Numbered from the stretch's first letter, positions 27,053 through 36,296 are shown. The stretch is DNA of 64,000 bases from Ruminiclostridium sp. (GCA_024682455.1 JAIKZF010000097.1:25767-89766), one strand, 5' to 3'. Numbers and translations are program-made. Notes: a model not told the origin generated them from the letters alone.

Positions 27053-27910
27053 ATGGAACTTACCGATATAAACACCATAAAAGACCTACTGAGCCGGAAC
27101 GGCTTTTCCTTCTCGAAGGCGCTTGGGCAGAACTTTCTGACAAACCCCACGGTATGTCCGAGGATCGCCGAAATGGGCGGCTGCCGCAGGGGGACTGCCG
27201 CGATAGAGATAGGAACGGGTATAGGAGTGCTGACAAAGGAGCTTGCTCTTCGCTGCGACAAGGTGGTCGCTGTGGAGATAGACAAGAGACTGAAACCGAT
27301 ACTCGACGAAACGCTGGAGGGCTTCGGCAATATCGAGATCGTGTTCGCGGACGTGCTTAAGACCGATCTGAGCGCTCTGATACGCGAAAAGCTCGGCGGA
27401 TATGAGGACATATACGTCTGCGCCAATCTGCCCTATTACATCACGTCGCCGGTCATTATGAAGCTTCTCGAAGAGCGGCTCCCGATAAAGGCGGTGACGG
27501 TAATGGTACAGAGGGAAGCAGCCGAAAGGCTGTGCGCCGAAGTCGGGACCCGCGAGTGCGGAGCCGTCACGGTGGCTGTCAGATATTACAGCGTGCCGGA
27601 GCTTTTGTTCAGAGTGAACCGCGGCAGCTTCATGCCAAGCCCCAACGTCGACAGCGCGGTGATACGGCTCGATACGGGCGGAGCCGCACGGTACAGCGTT
27701 TCCGACGAGAAGCTTTTCTTCAGGATCGTGCGCGCTTCGTTCTCGCAGCGAAGAAAGCAGATGCTGAACCCGCTGAGCGCGGCTCTCGGGATCGACAAGG
27801 CCGTACTGTCGGATATGTTCGTACAATGCGGGATAAAGCCGACCGCGCGCCCCGAGGAACTGAAAATGGAGGAATTTGTCGCACTCTGCGAACGAATTTC
27901 CGCGAAATAG
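27053..27910 (+). CDS. rsmA: 16S rRNA dimethyladenosine transferase
   Basis: The 285-aa protein has SKALGQNFLTNP, the SAM-binding EIGTGIGVLTKEL, and the catalytic NLPYYITSPV. It dimethylates A1518 and A1519 of 16S rRNA (KsgA family). The gene sits between a terminator and spoIIE; rsmA lies near spore or germination genes in many Firmicutes. Confidence 0.96.
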   Translation: MELTDINTIKDLLSRNGFSFSKALGQNFLTNPTVCPRIAEMGGCRRGTAAIEIGTGIGVLTKELALRCDKVVAVEIDKRLKPILDETLEGFGNIEIVFADVLKTDLSALIREKLGGYEDIYVCANLPYYITSPVIMKLLEERLPIKAVTVMVQREAAERLCAEVGTRECGAVTVAVRYYSVPELLFRVNRGSFMPSPNVDSAVIRLDTGGAARYSVSDEKLFFRIVRASFSQRRKQMLNPLSAALGIDKAVLSDMFVQCGIKPTARPEELKMEEFVALCERISAK

Positions 27911-27989
27911 AATAATACACCCTTTTTCCGACAACATTTTCGTGTGATCTGTGATATCATCTATCCAAAAACACGAAAGGATGTTAAAA

Positions 27990-30272
27990 ATGGAACGAAG
28001 CATCATTGCCGAGGAGTCTGCCGGAAAGAGGGATATTTTTTTGCTCAGGGGAGCCGCGTTCTTCGCTTCGGGACTTATACTCGCGCTGACCAGACTTTTC
28101 GGCTGTCCGGCGCCGTTCGCAGCCGCAGGGCTTTTCGCCGCGAACGGGACCGAGAGCATATTCATGTTCTCGGGAGCGGTCATCGGCTATATGATAAACG
28201 GCGGATTCGGCGTCTGTGTACCATACATAGCCTCAATGGGCATTATACTGCTGATACGGTACGCCGTGGGTTTCTTCCTGCCGAGGTCAAAGTCCGTATT
28301 CGTCCGCGCTGTCTGCTCAGTTGCCGCCGGAACAGCCGTATTTGCGGCGAACCTGTTCATAGCCGAGGACGTTTACGGGATATTCGTTTCTGCGGTATTC
28401 GGGATACTTTCGGCAGGTGCCGCATACTGCGCGGACAAGCTGAGGACGACTGCCGTGAGCGAGATATTCTCCGCGCGCGGCGGCGGGACTGCGGCGGCTG
28501 CCGGGGTGCTTTTCGTGATGCTTACGGCGGCGCTTACGAGCTTACAGATCGGCGTGATTAATATCGGAGTCTTACTGTCGGCTGCGGCGGTGCTTTACGC
28601 TTCCGATATACGTGCCGACAGCAGCGCGGCGGTATGCGCAGTTCTGTCCTCTGCGGGAGTTGCCGCCGGGAACGGTGAGCTTGCGGCTTCGTGCATTATG
28701 ATCTCGGTCTCCGCTCCGGTAATCATACTTATCGGGAAACGCGGCAGGATCACAAGAGCCTGTGTGTTCATCGCGGTGACAGGGCTCGGGCTGATAATCA
28801 CGGGACCGACGGTGATAAGCGCCTCCGCGGCGATATCCGCTGTGGCTGCCGCTGTGCTGTATATGGCGCTGCCGGACAAGATTTCCGAGCTCCTCAGATC
28901 GGCGGACACAGCCGGGATAACCGGAGCGCCGAGACCATACGCAGCCTTCGGGCGCAAGCTCGAAAATATGGGCGCGGCGATAGACGAGATGAAAAAAGCG
29001 GTGATACATACCGCAAAGGCTCTCGAACAGGAGAATATCCGCGATATCTCGTGGGTATACAGCAAGACCGCCGACAAGGTCTGCAAGAGCTGTCCGGCGA
29101 ATATGACCTGCTGGGGACAGATGTACGGCGACACCGCGGACATTATGAACAAGGCGGTCGACAAGCTGCGGAAGGGCTGCTTTCTGACCGGGGATATGCT
29201 GGGAGGCCACATCGCCTCGAACTGTCCGGACAAGGCAAGGCTCGCGGAGACCCTGAACAGACAGTATGCCGCCTACTGCTCGGCGGAAAGCTCCTCCCGC
29301 AAGGTCGAGGAGATGAGGAGCGTACTTACCAATCAGCTCGGAGCTACCGAAAGCATGCTGAAAAAGCTGGGCGAGGAGCTGGAGCAGAACAACACCTACG
29401 ACGAGACCTCCGCCGCCGCAGCGGAGAAGCTGTTCTCCGAGCTCGGGCTGGTCAAGCCGTCCGTGATAGCCATGCGGCTAAACGGCAAGCTTTGTATAGA
29501 CGCGTACGGCACGGGAAATCTGTCCTACCCTCCCGAGGAGATAGCGGACAGGCTGTCCGTTGAGCTCCGCTGTGAGCTCGACCTGCCGATGATAAGCTTC
29601 ACGGACGGGAAATTCCACATCACGGTATCGGAACGGGCAAGATATGACACGGAGATCCGCGTTTTCAGGAAGAACAAGTCCGGGAGCCGCCACAGCGGTG
29701 ACTGCTCGGAGTGCTTCAACGACGGTCAGGGAAACGTATATATGATCCTTTCCGACGGTATGGGAAGCGGCAGCAGAGCAAGGATAGACAGCGCGTTCTC
29801 ATGCAGTATGCTGGAGCGGCTGCTGAAGGCGGGCATCGACCTGGAATCCTCGCTTGAGATGCTCAATACCTCGCTTCTTGTGAAGTCGTCGGACGAGAGC
29901 TTCGCGACTCTGGATATATGCAGGATCGACCTTAATTCCGGTGACGTGCTGCTCTGCAAGGCGGGCGGAGCCTCGACATACGTGCGCTGCGGGGATTCCT
30001 TCCGCGAGATAAAGGAAGAGGGAATGCCGCTCGGGGTAGGCTTCGAGGCAAACTACCGCGGGAAGCTTTTCAGACTGTCGGAGGGGGACGCTATAATAAT
30101 GACCAGCGACGGCGCGGATCCCGACAAGGCATGGCTGGAGCAGCTGATGATACGGGACAGGCGGCTCGATCTCTCCTCCGTTATAGATACTCTCGGCGAG
30201 GCTCTGAGGCTTTCCGGCGGCAAGGATAACGAGGACGATGTGACGGTGATAGGCGTTAAACTGATAAAATAA
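27990..30272 (+). CDS. spoIIE: stage II sporulation protein E-like serine phosphatase
   Basis: ATG 27990 (760 aa) is preceded by AAAGGATG. About ten hydrophobic segments fill the first 320 residues, then a coiled central region (about 330-540), then a C-terminal PP2C domain with LSDGMGSGSRA and MTSDGADP metal-site motifs. Length and order match SpoIIE, which dephosphorylates SpoIIAA to activate sigma-F in the forespore. This is the strongest sign of a sporulation lineage. Upstream, TTCCGACA on the complement (TGTCGGAA) resembles a Spo0A box with one mismatch; the site is weak. Confidence 0.88.
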   Translation: MERSIIAEESAGKRDIFLLRGAAFFASGLILALTRLFGCPAPFAAAGLFAANGTESIFMFSGAVIGYMINGGFGVCVPYIASMGIILLIRYAVGFFLPRSKSVFVRAVCSVAAGTAVFAANLFIAEDVYGIFVSAVFGILSAGAAYCADKLRTTAVSEIFSARGGGTAAAAGVLFVMLTAALTSLQIGVINIGVLLSAAAVLYASDIRADSSAAVCAVLSSAGVAAGNGELAASCIMISVSAPVIILIGKRGRITRACVFIAVTGLGLIITGPTVISASAAISAVAAAVLYMALPDKISELLRSADTAGITGAPRPYAAFGRKLENMGAAIDEMKKAVIHTAKALEQENIRDISWVYSKTADKVCKSCPANMTCWGQMYGDTADIMNKAVDKLRKGCFLTGDMLGGHIASNCPDKARLAETLNRQYAAYCSAESSSRKVEEMRSVLTNQLGATESMLKKLGEELEQNNTYDETSAAAAEKLFSELGLVKPSVIAMRLNGKLCIDAYGTGNLSYPPEEIADRLSVELRCELDLPMISFTDGKFHITVSERARYDTEIRVFRKNKSGSRHSGDCSECFNDGQGNVYMILSDGMGSGSRARIDSAFSCSMLERLLKAGIDLESSLEMLNTSLLVKSSDESFATLDICRIDLNSGDVLLCKAGGASTYVRCGDSFREIKEEGMPLGVGFEANYRGKLFRLSEGDAIIMTSDGADPDKAWLEQLMIRDRRLDLSSVIDTLGEALRLSGGKDNEDDVTVIGVKLIK

Positions 30273-30320
30273 GGATTTACCGACTTTTTTATCCCATTCC
30301 GGAAAAATTTTGAATATCTA

Positions 30321-30349
30321 TTGCATTATACGGCATTTTATGGTATAAT
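30321..30349 (+). promoter_or_regulatory. promoter of repeat-protein operon
   Basis: TTGCAT (30321-30326), 17-bp spacer, TATAAT (30344-30349), about 100 bp before the predicted start codon. Confidence 0.75.
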
Positions 30350-30456
30350 GTATAAATGATAATATGCCATATAGCGTTTAAACAGTGGAAAACGATATTT
30401 TCCGCGCTTGAATCAGGCATATTTCGGTATTTGATATGAAACGGGGTGAGTATCGG

Positions 30457-31335
30457 GTGAAAAACTGCGGTTGGTATCTGTGGCTTAACGGCCGAAAGAT
30501 ATACAATATACGTGATCTCCGCGAAAACTTCGATACCGCCGTGCTTTCGGGGTATTTTCTCGGCGGCAGCCTGATGAAATGGCTGTCGGACCTCGGCGAA
30601 AACTCGATAATCAAGCGGCTCGGCTCCGTTGATATGAACAGCGACATAGGGTCTCAGCTCGAATTCGCGTTCGGCGTCTCCCCTGACATAAAGTCCGCAC
30701 ACAGCGGCGAAATAAAGCCTCAGAACCCACCTACCGAGCTTCCGGTCAAAGCCTCCGAGCTCGGTATAGGCGACACCGCCGTGTTCTGCTTCGGCAGGGC
30801 AAGCTCCTTCTCCGCATACAGCGAGGCAGCTTCGAGCTTCGGCGCAGCAGGCTCGTTCTACGGATTCGCGGAGAGCTCATTCTATGGCTTCGCGGAAAGC
30901 TCATTCTACGGATTTGCCGAAAGCTCGTTCTATTCCATAGCCGGGACGGAGTCGAGCTTCGGGCTCGCGAGCTCATACGCGGCTTTCGTTTCCGTACAGG
31001 CAGTCAATATGATACAATCCTCCGGCAGCAGCTTTCGCAGACTGTTCGCATCCTCGGAGATATTCGGAACGGCAGGGTCGTTCAGAGGCTTTTTGTCCGG
31101 CTCATATAAAGGCTTTTACGCAGGCTCCTACCTTCTGTCGCTGTTTGGTGGCTCGTTCTTGATTTCTTCCGGCATGTACGGATCGTTCCTGCGGCTTTCC
31201 GGAGCTCTCGGAGAAGGCAGCTTCGTATATATCAATAACGGCATAACCGTCACCGCGGAGGAATTCCGCAGAACACTTATTAACCTTTCGTCCTGCCCGC
31301 TCAACGCTTACGGGTACGGCATAAACCTTGTATGA
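30457..31335 (+). CDS. Ser/Phe/Gly octapeptide-repeat protein, unknown function
   Basis: GTG 30457 (292 aa) has GGGGTGA 7 bp upstream; the ORF-track ATG seven codons earlier has no ribosome site. Three parts are visible: an N-terminal domain (about 1-75, WYLWLNGRKIYNIRDLRENF then WLSDLGENSIIKRL) that resembles small recurrent adaptor domains of Firmicutes; a repeat region (about 100-260) where SF or SY recurs about every eight residues, as in three near-perfect SFYGFAES copies; and a C-terminal NLSSCPLNAYGYGINLV block. There is no signal peptide or membrane helix. It overlaps the next gene by 8 bp. A beta-solenoid or modified peptide substrate is possible; no function is assigned. Confidence 0.75.
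   Translation: MKNCGWYLWLNGRKIYNIRDLRENFDTAVLSGYFLGGSLMKWLSDLGENSIIKRLGSVDMNSDIGSQLEFAFGVSPDIKSAHSGEIKPQNPPTELPVKASELGIGDTAVFCFGRASSFSAYSEAASSFGAAGSFYGFAESSFYGFAESSFYGFAESSFYSIAGTESSFGLASSYAAFVSVQAVNMIQSSGSSFRRLFASSEIFGTAGSFRGFLSGSYKGFYAGSYLLSLFGGSFLISSGMYGSFLRLSGALGEGSFVYINNGITVTAEEFRRTLINLSSCPLNAYGYGINLV
30853..30924 (+). repeat. three tandem 24-bp repeats encoding SFYGFAES
   Basis: Three 24-bp units differ almost only at third codon positions while keeping SFYGFAES, so the peptide repeat has been under selection rather than freshly duplicated. Degenerate SF/SY units continue on both sides. Confidence 0.85.
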
Positions 31336-32176
31336 TATGAACGGGATACACGTAAACTCAACAGCACCGTTTTTTGTACGGCATCCGGGCGCGGAATATA
31401 CGGCAGAGGACTTCAGTCTTTACTGTACGGTCATATCCGCGCTTCAATGGCGCAAAAAAAACGGTGCTGTCTTCATGGTGACAGACCGCGCCGCGGCTGA
31501 ATATTACCGTAAAAACGGCATCGACAAGGCATGGGACAGCGTTCTGGAGCTTATCCCGGAGGATATCGAGGGTATTGATCCGGAGATGTTCTGGGCAGCG
31601 GGCAAGCTTATCGCACTGCGCGATATCCCGCAGAACGCCGCGCTCATCGACGAAGATCTTATCGTATGGAACAAAACGGAGCTTTCCGGCAAGGCTGTGA
31701 CCGTTGCGCACCGCGAATATCTGTCCCCCGATATCTACCCCGATCCGAGACTGTTCGGAGTCAGGGGCTTTCCGCTGCTGGACAGGCTGGATTTCGGTGT
31801 GCTGCCTTGCAATACCGCGTTCCTCCATATACCAGACGATTCCTTTCGTATGTTCTATGCCGGTCAGTCGATAGCGTTCATGAAAGCCGCGTCAGAGAAC
31901 AAATGCGGCGACAGGCTTTGCAGAATGGTATTCGCGGAACAGCGGCTGCTGGCTATGCTGTGCGAGCTTACAGGTACGGATATAGTGCCGCTCATGGATA
32001 TGGACAGGCTGTTCATAGCGCAGGAAAATTATACTCACCTTTGGGGCGCGAAGCAGGCTATGCGGGACAATGAGGGGCTGCGCGCGGGTTTTGTCAATCG
32101 CTGCCGGGAGCGCATAAGGAACGACTTCCCCGATCACGCGGATCTCATCGGCGCGATAGACGAGTGTACAAAATAA
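31328..32176 (+). CDS. DUF6734-like protein, possible glycosyltransferase
   Basis: The 282-aa protein overlaps the repeat-protein gene by 8 bp, so the two are coupled. Its middle resembles the DUF6734 family with a GT-A-like layout: FSLYCTVISALQWRKKNGAVFMVTDRAAAEYY, then PEMFWAAGKLIALRDI and IDEDLIVWNK, where an acidic DxD-like site would be expected. I recognise this by pattern, not by search. It has no membrane segment and would act in the cytoplasm. A role in modifying the Ser-rich partner is inferred from the gene overlap only. Confidence 0.6.
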   Translation: MYDMNGIHVNSTAPFFVRHPGAEYTAEDFSLYCTVISALQWRKKNGAVFMVTDRAAAEYYRKNGIDKAWDSVLELIPEDIEGIDPEMFWAAGKLIALRDIPQNAALIDEDLIVWNKTELSGKAVTVAHREYLSPDIYPDPRLFGVRGFPLLDRLDFGVLPCNTAFLHIPDDSFRMFYAGQSIAFMKAASENKCGDRLCRMVFAEQRLLAMLCELTGTDIVPLMDMDRLFIAQENYTHLWGAKQAMRDNEGLRAGFVNRCRERIRNDFPDHADLIGAIDECTK

Positions 32177-32210
32177 GGCTCCGCAGGCAATATGCCCACG
32201 GAGCCTTCGT
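32175..32210. terminator. bidirectional terminator
   Basis: AAGGCTCCG and CGGAGCCTT form the stem, with GGC/GCC extending it inside. It lies between two convergent gene ends (31328-32176 and ireB). Confidence 0.75.
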
Positions 32211-32221
32211 CCTTATTCCGT

Positions 32222-32467
32222 TCATTCACCGAGATAGCTCTTCACCAGCGCCTGAAGCAGCTCATCACGGTCGATGCGTCTGATAAGGCTTCTGGCGTTG
32301 TTGTAGGTCGTTATGTAGGTGGGGTCTTCCGACAGGATATACCCGACAAGCTGATTTATGGGATTATATCCCTTTTCGTTGAGAGCCTGATAGACAGTTG
32401 TGAGTATCTCCTTCATTTCATGATCACGTTCGTCCTTAACGGAGAATGTCATTGTTTTATCCTGCAT
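32222..32467 (-). CDS. ireB: IreB family regulatory phosphoprotein
   Basis: The 81-aa protein is a full-length UPF0297/IreB homologue with [30 protein letters not shown]-type core and [12 protein letters not shown]. The N-terminal Thr residues (KTMTFS) match the region phosphorylated by the PASTA kinase IreK in Enterococcus faecalis. It usually precedes ruvX and yrzB, but here it stands alone. A TTGTAA/TATAAT promoter with a 16-bp spacer lies at about 32531-32558 on the minus strand. Confidence 0.93.
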   Translation of the reverse strand: MQDKTMTFSVKDERDHEMKEILTTVYQALNEKGYNPINQLVGYILSEDPTYITTYNNARSLIRRIDRDELLQALVKSYLGE

Positions 32468-32631
32468 ATCCTATACCTTCCTTTATTATTGATATAAAGC
32501 TCTGATTTCAAATCATTATCTCTCTATTCTATTATACACATTTTCGTAAAAATTACAATACTTTTTCTGAAAAAAATCAAATTTCTTTGAATAGATAAAA
32601 AAATATTGTGCATTTTTATCAATTATTACTA

Positions 32632-32660
32632 TTGAAAGTAAGATACTGTTTTGCTATAAT
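32632..32660 (+). promoter_or_regulatory. promoter of DivIVA-like gene
   Basis: TTGAAA (32632-32637), 17-bp spacer, TATAAT (32655-32660). A leader of about 85 bases follows; I see no clear element in it. Confidence 0.85.
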
Positions 32661-32753
32661 ATAAATATTAGGGAACTGTGTCCCGTATTTTGTGTTGTTC
32701 AAATATCAGCGGCACAACCGGGATAACGGTACGAACTATGGAGGTAGCTTTTT

Positions 32754-35126
32754 ATGGCAGACGCTAAACAGGATAAGAACAAGCAGAAGGATATCACTAG
32801 CGAAGGCACCGGGTTTAAGACCGTCATGGGCGGCTTCGATAAAAACGAGGTCAACCTATATATCAATAAACTGAAGAGACAGATGAAGGAACAGCAGGAG
32901 GAGCTCGAAAGAAGGATCGCTAACCTGCAGACAAACCTTGAGGACGCTCATAAGGAAAGCGCTGAGGCAAAGACCGCCGCCAAGAACGCGGCTACCGCAG
33001 CAGCCGTTCCCCCGCCCAAGGATAATTCCGCGGAAACAAATAAGATAATTGACCAGCTCAAAGCGGAAAACGAAAAGAATAATTCGAAGATCATGGAGCT
33101 CCGAAAGAGCGTACTCGACGAGCGCAGAAATGTCGCGAAATTCGACAAGGAATGCGCTATGGCGAAGATGTCCGAGAAGAAGGTCCGTGAGGAATTCGAA
33201 AAGCTTAAGGCTAAATACCTCGACCTGAAAAAGAAGGGCGGCGGAGGCGGAGGCGCCGTAAATGCCGTTACGACCACCAACGCGGAAGAGGTCCTCGGCG
33301 AGGCGGAAGCCTACGCAAAGGAGATCATCGCTGCCGCCAAGAGCTACGCCGATGAGACCGTAAAGGCTGCCAACAAGTACAAGACCGATGTCGAAAGCGA
33401 GCTCAAGACCCGCGCAGACACTCTGAACGGTATCAAGAAGAAGCTCGACGATCAGATCAAAAAGACAAATGAGGAGCAGGCAAAGTCCGCAGCAAGATCA
33501 AAGGAGATCACAAGCAAGATCGGCGCGGTCACCGCTTTGTTCGATAATTTCGCAAACCAGTTCAACTCCGTGAACTCGCAGATAAACGATGTTACAGGCA
33601 AGATAGACACTATCTGCAAGCAGTTCAACGAGTCCTCCGGACAGATAACCTCCGCGGCAAAGCAGATCACCGAGACTACCAATCAGATAAGCTCGGTATC
33701 CAAGCAGATTAACGAGACCACAAGCCAGATAGACACAGTCTCCAAGCAGATTAATGAGACCACAAGCCAGATAGACACAGTCTCCAAGCAGATAAACGAG
33801 ACTACAAGCCAGATAGACAGCTTCACAAAGACGATCAACGAGACCACCGACAAGATCAATCAGGCTTCCAGGGCGATGAACGCTACCACCACCAAGATAA
33901 GCGAAACATCGAAGAAGATGAACGAGACGTCGGGTATGATCTCCGAAGCGTCGAAGAAGATGAACGAGACTACCGGTCAGATAAACGAAGCCTCCAAGAA
34001 GATGGCGGAGACCACCAGCCAGATCAATACGGCTTCCGCGCAGATGAGCGGCTTCAACGATTCTCTGAAGAGCGCGAAGAGCGGCTTCGAGAACGTTACA
34101 AAGCTTGTGGACGGTACAAAGCTTGGAGTCATCGGCGCGAAGTCCGAGGTCGACAGCGCTCACAAGGCCGCAAGCGCGCAGCTTGAAGCCGCTGACCTCT
34201 CTCCTATCGCGAAGATCGGCGAAGAGATCGCCGCTGCTGTCGGTGAGATCAAGGCTAAGCTTGTTCTGCCGACGTTTGATGAAAGCAAGTTCAGCGAAGC
34301 AAGATTCAACGAGATCAAGAAGAAATTCAAGGTCGAGACCACCTATGAGAATACCGGTGATGCCGGTGATGCCGGTGCAGCCGAAGACGATGAGTTCGAG
34401 GACAGCGATATTATCTCCTCGATGCAGATCGACAGCCCCGACACCGATACCGGCGATATGAGCTCCGATCTCTCCAGCGCTCCCGTATTTGAAGAAACAA
34501 AGCCCGCAGCGAATAAGTCCGCTTCCTCCGACGTTTCCCCTGCAAAGAAGGATAAGGGCGACAGACCCGGTCTTGACGCAGACTTTGAGGACTTCTTCGC
34601 AAAGCCTCCCAAGGACGATGACCTTTCCGGCGAAATGCCTCTCATCAATATGGAGGGCGTCGGCGCTATCGACGACTTCTCACTCGACAGCTCTCCGGAT
34701 CCCGTAGGTTCCGATTTCGAGATCACACCCAACGATCTTACAAAGAAAGCTGATAAGGGCAGCGACCTCGGCGAGGATATCTTCGATATAGCTATCAATC
34801 CGAGCAGCACGGACGATGACACTCTCGCCAATATGATGGCTGACGCCGCCGCCGCGGAAAAGGCCGCGAATAAGGACTTCACTCCCTCGGACTTCAACTT
34901 TGACGAGGACAATACCAAGCCCAGCAGCACGTCCGATGATTTCGGCGATTTTGCCGATCTCTTCGCTCAGGGCTCGACTCAGACCGATATCTCCTCCGCA
35001 AAGAAGCACGAAAAGCCCGATTTCAGAAAGCCCCCGAGCGATGACCCGTGGAGCTTCGGAGGCGATGACGGCTCCGATGATTCGGATCTTTCGTCCAACA
35101 CCGATATTTCGGATCTTCTTATATGA
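32754..35126 (+). CDS. DivIVA-like coiled-coil protein with acidic tail
   Basis: The 790-aa protein starts at ATG 32754 after GGAGGT. Near residue 22, TGFKTVMGGFDKNEVNLYINKL resembles the DivIVA N-terminal lipid-binding motif. A charged coiled coil follows, then a Gly-rich hinge and a second coiled coil with at least five 14-residue units (QINETTSQIDTVSK), similar to the helical hairpins of methyl-accepting proteins. The last 270 residues are Asp/Ser/Lys-rich and probably disordered. No membrane helix is present. It may be a large pole or septum scaffold. It overlaps the fumarase-beta gene by 4 bp. Confidence 0.7.
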   Translation: MADAKQDKNKQKDITSEGTGFKTVMGGFDKNEVNLYINKLKRQMKEQQEELERRIANLQTNLEDAHKESAEAKTAAKNAATAAAVPPPKDNSAETNKIIDQLKAENEKNNSKIMELRKSVLDERRNVAKFDKECAMAKMSEKKVREEFEKLKAKYLDLKKKGGGGGGAVNAVTTTNAEEVLGEAEAYAKEIIAAAKSYADETVKAANKYKTDVESELKTRADTLNGIKKKLDDQIKKTNEEQAKSAARSKEITSKIGAVTALFDNFANQFNSVNSQINDVTGKIDTICKQFNESSGQITSAAKQITETTNQISSVSKQINETTSQIDTVSKQINETTSQIDTVSKQINETTSQIDSFTKTINETTDKINQASRAMNATTTKISETSKKMNETSGMISEASKKMNETTGQINEASKKMAETTSQINTASAQMSGFNDSLKSAKSGFENVTKLVDGTKLGVIGAKSEVDSAHKAASAQLEAADLSPIAKIGEEIAAAVGEIKAKLVLPTFDESKFSEARFNEIKKKFKVETTYENTGDAGDAGAAEDDEFEDSDIISSMQIDSPDTDTGDMSSDLSSAPVFEETKPAANKSASSDVSPAKKDKGDRPGLDADFEDFFAKPPKDDDLSGEMPLINMEGVGAIDDFSLDSSPDPVGSDFEITPNDLTKKADKGSDLGEDIFDIAINPSSTDDDTLANMMADAAAAEKAANKDFTPSDFNFDEDNTKPSSTSDDFGDFADLFAQGSTQTDISSAKKHEKPDFRKPPSDDPWSFGGDDGSDDSDLSSNTDISDLLI
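33618..33827 (+). repeat. five 42-bp tandem repeats in the DivIVA-like gene
   Basis: Five consecutive 42-bp units encode 14-residue coiled-coil steps. The units at 33702 and 33744 are almost identical; those on either side have drifted. The 14-residue length is two heptads, so copy changes keep the coiled-coil register. Confidence 0.85.
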
Positions 35127-35671
35127 AACAGATCAACGTACAGCAATTAAGAACCTTATCTCCGACGCTGAACGCCGGAGATAAGGTTCTGCTTTCGGGA
35201 ACGGTATATACCTCCCGTGACGCGGCTCACAAAAGGATAACAGAGCTCCTTGAAGCCGGAGAGCCTGTCCCCTACCCTATCGACGGAGCTGTGATATACT
35301 ACGCGGGTCCTACCGGGACCAAAGAAGGTATGGTCATAGGCTCGTGCGGCCCCACCACATCGGGACGTATGGATAAGTATTCCCCCGCTTTCCTCGATCT
35401 GGGTCTGGCGGCTATGATAGGAAAGGGCGAAAGAGATCAGTCTGTCATTGACGCGATAGAGCGCAACAAGGCTGTTTATTTCTGCGCCATAGGCGGCGCC
35501 GGAGCCCTCGCCTGCAAATGTATAAAGAGCTGCGAGGTCATTGCCTTCGAGGATCTGGGCTGCGAAAGCGTTAAAAAGCTCCTTATCGAGGACTTCCCCC
35601 TTACCGTCGCTATTGATTGTCACGGCGGCAATATTTTCTCCGAGGGCAGAAAAAAATACTGCCGACTTTAA
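35123..35671 (+). CDS. class I fumarase/tartrate dehydratase beta subunit-type protein
   Basis: The 182-aa protein matches the C-terminal (beta) part of Fe-S hydro-lyases: GDKVLLSGTVYTSRDAAHKR, YYAGPTGTKEG, GSCGPTTSGRMDKY and AIGGAGALACKCI. The alpha subunit carrying the 4Fe-4S ligands normally lies next to it, but none is present in the window. Instead it overlaps the DivIVA-like gene by ATGA. The partner may be encoded elsewhere, or the protein may act alone. Fumarate/malate interconversion is the family role. Confidence 0.87.
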   Translation: MKQINVQQLRTLSPTLNAGDKVLLSGTVYTSRDAAHKRITELLEAGEPVPYPIDGAVIYYAGPTGTKEGMVIGSCGPTTSGRMDKYSPAFLDLGLAAMIGKGERDQSVIDAIERNKAVYFCAIGGAGALACKCIKSCEVIAFEDLGCESVKKLLIEDFPLTVAIDCHGGNIFSEGRKKYCRL

Positions 35672-35689
35672 AAAATTGCAGGAATTTTG

Positions 35690-35718
35690 TTGACAATGTG
35701 AATATTTAGTGATATAAT
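35690..35718 (+). promoter_or_regulatory. promoter of sigma factor/zinc ribbon operon
   Basis: TTGACA (35690-35695), 17-bp spacer, TATAAT (35713-35718). Confidence 0.9.
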
Positions 35719-35747
35719 CAGTTTATTGAGTATGGAGGGTCAGCGCT

Positions 35748-36296
35748 ATGAAGGTAACCGATGAAGAGCTTGTCGGTATCATCAGGACTCAGCCCGACCC
35801 CTTGCAAAGCGGCGAGACCGCCCTGCTCATCTCGCGCTACTCCCCCGTTATCCGGCTGAAAGCCGCTAAGCTGCGCAATAAGGATATCGAGTCCGAGGAT
35901 CTCTGCCAGGAGGGTTATCTTGCTCTCTTCGACGCTATCAGAGCTTATGACAGCACAAAGGGCACCTTCTCCGCGTTTGCGGGCAGATGTATCTCCAACC
36001 GCATGATAAATTCAGCGGCAAAAGCCCGCGGCAGACTCGAAAAAGCCGATAACTTCGATTTCACTCTTGTTCCGGACAGCGCCGCTCCGACAGACGACTA
36101 CCTTATCTCCAAGGAGGACGATACCGCAGTCACGGAAAAGATGCTGACGCTTCTTTCAAAAAAGGAATATAATGTCTTCAGGCTGCATCTTGACGGATAC
36201 TCATACAGGCAGATAGCCGAAAAGCTGGGTATCCCGCCGAAATCAGCCGATAACGCGCTCTCACGTGCCAAGAAAAAGCTCAAGGAGCTTTTATGA
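35748..36296 (+). CDS. RNA polymerase sigma factor, sigma-70 family (SigH-like)
   Basis: The 182-aa protein has region 2 (RNKDIESEDLCQEGYLALFDAIRAYDSTKGTFSAFA) and region 4 (LLSKKEYNVFRLHLDGYSYRQIAEKLGI followed by KSADNALSRAKKKLKELL). It lacks region 3, as in SigH and related alternative factors; a sporulation or stress role is possible but cannot be read from the sequence. The promoter is near-consensus and GGAGGG precedes ATG. No anti-sigma gene is adjacent. Confidence 0.88.
   Translation: MKVTDEELVGIIRTQPDPLQSGETALLISRYSPVIRLKAAKLRNKDIESEDLCQEGYLALFDAIRAYDSTKGTFSAFAGRCISNRMINSAAKARGRLEKADNFDFTLVPDSAAPTDDYLISKEDDTAVTEKMLTLLSKKEYNVFRLHLDGYSYRQIAEKLGIPPKSADNALSRAKKKLKELL

Noticed and set aside
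29478-29719. Small minus-strand ORFs inside spoIIE
   Set aside because: They are shadows of a full-length plus-strand gene with membrane and PP2C domains.
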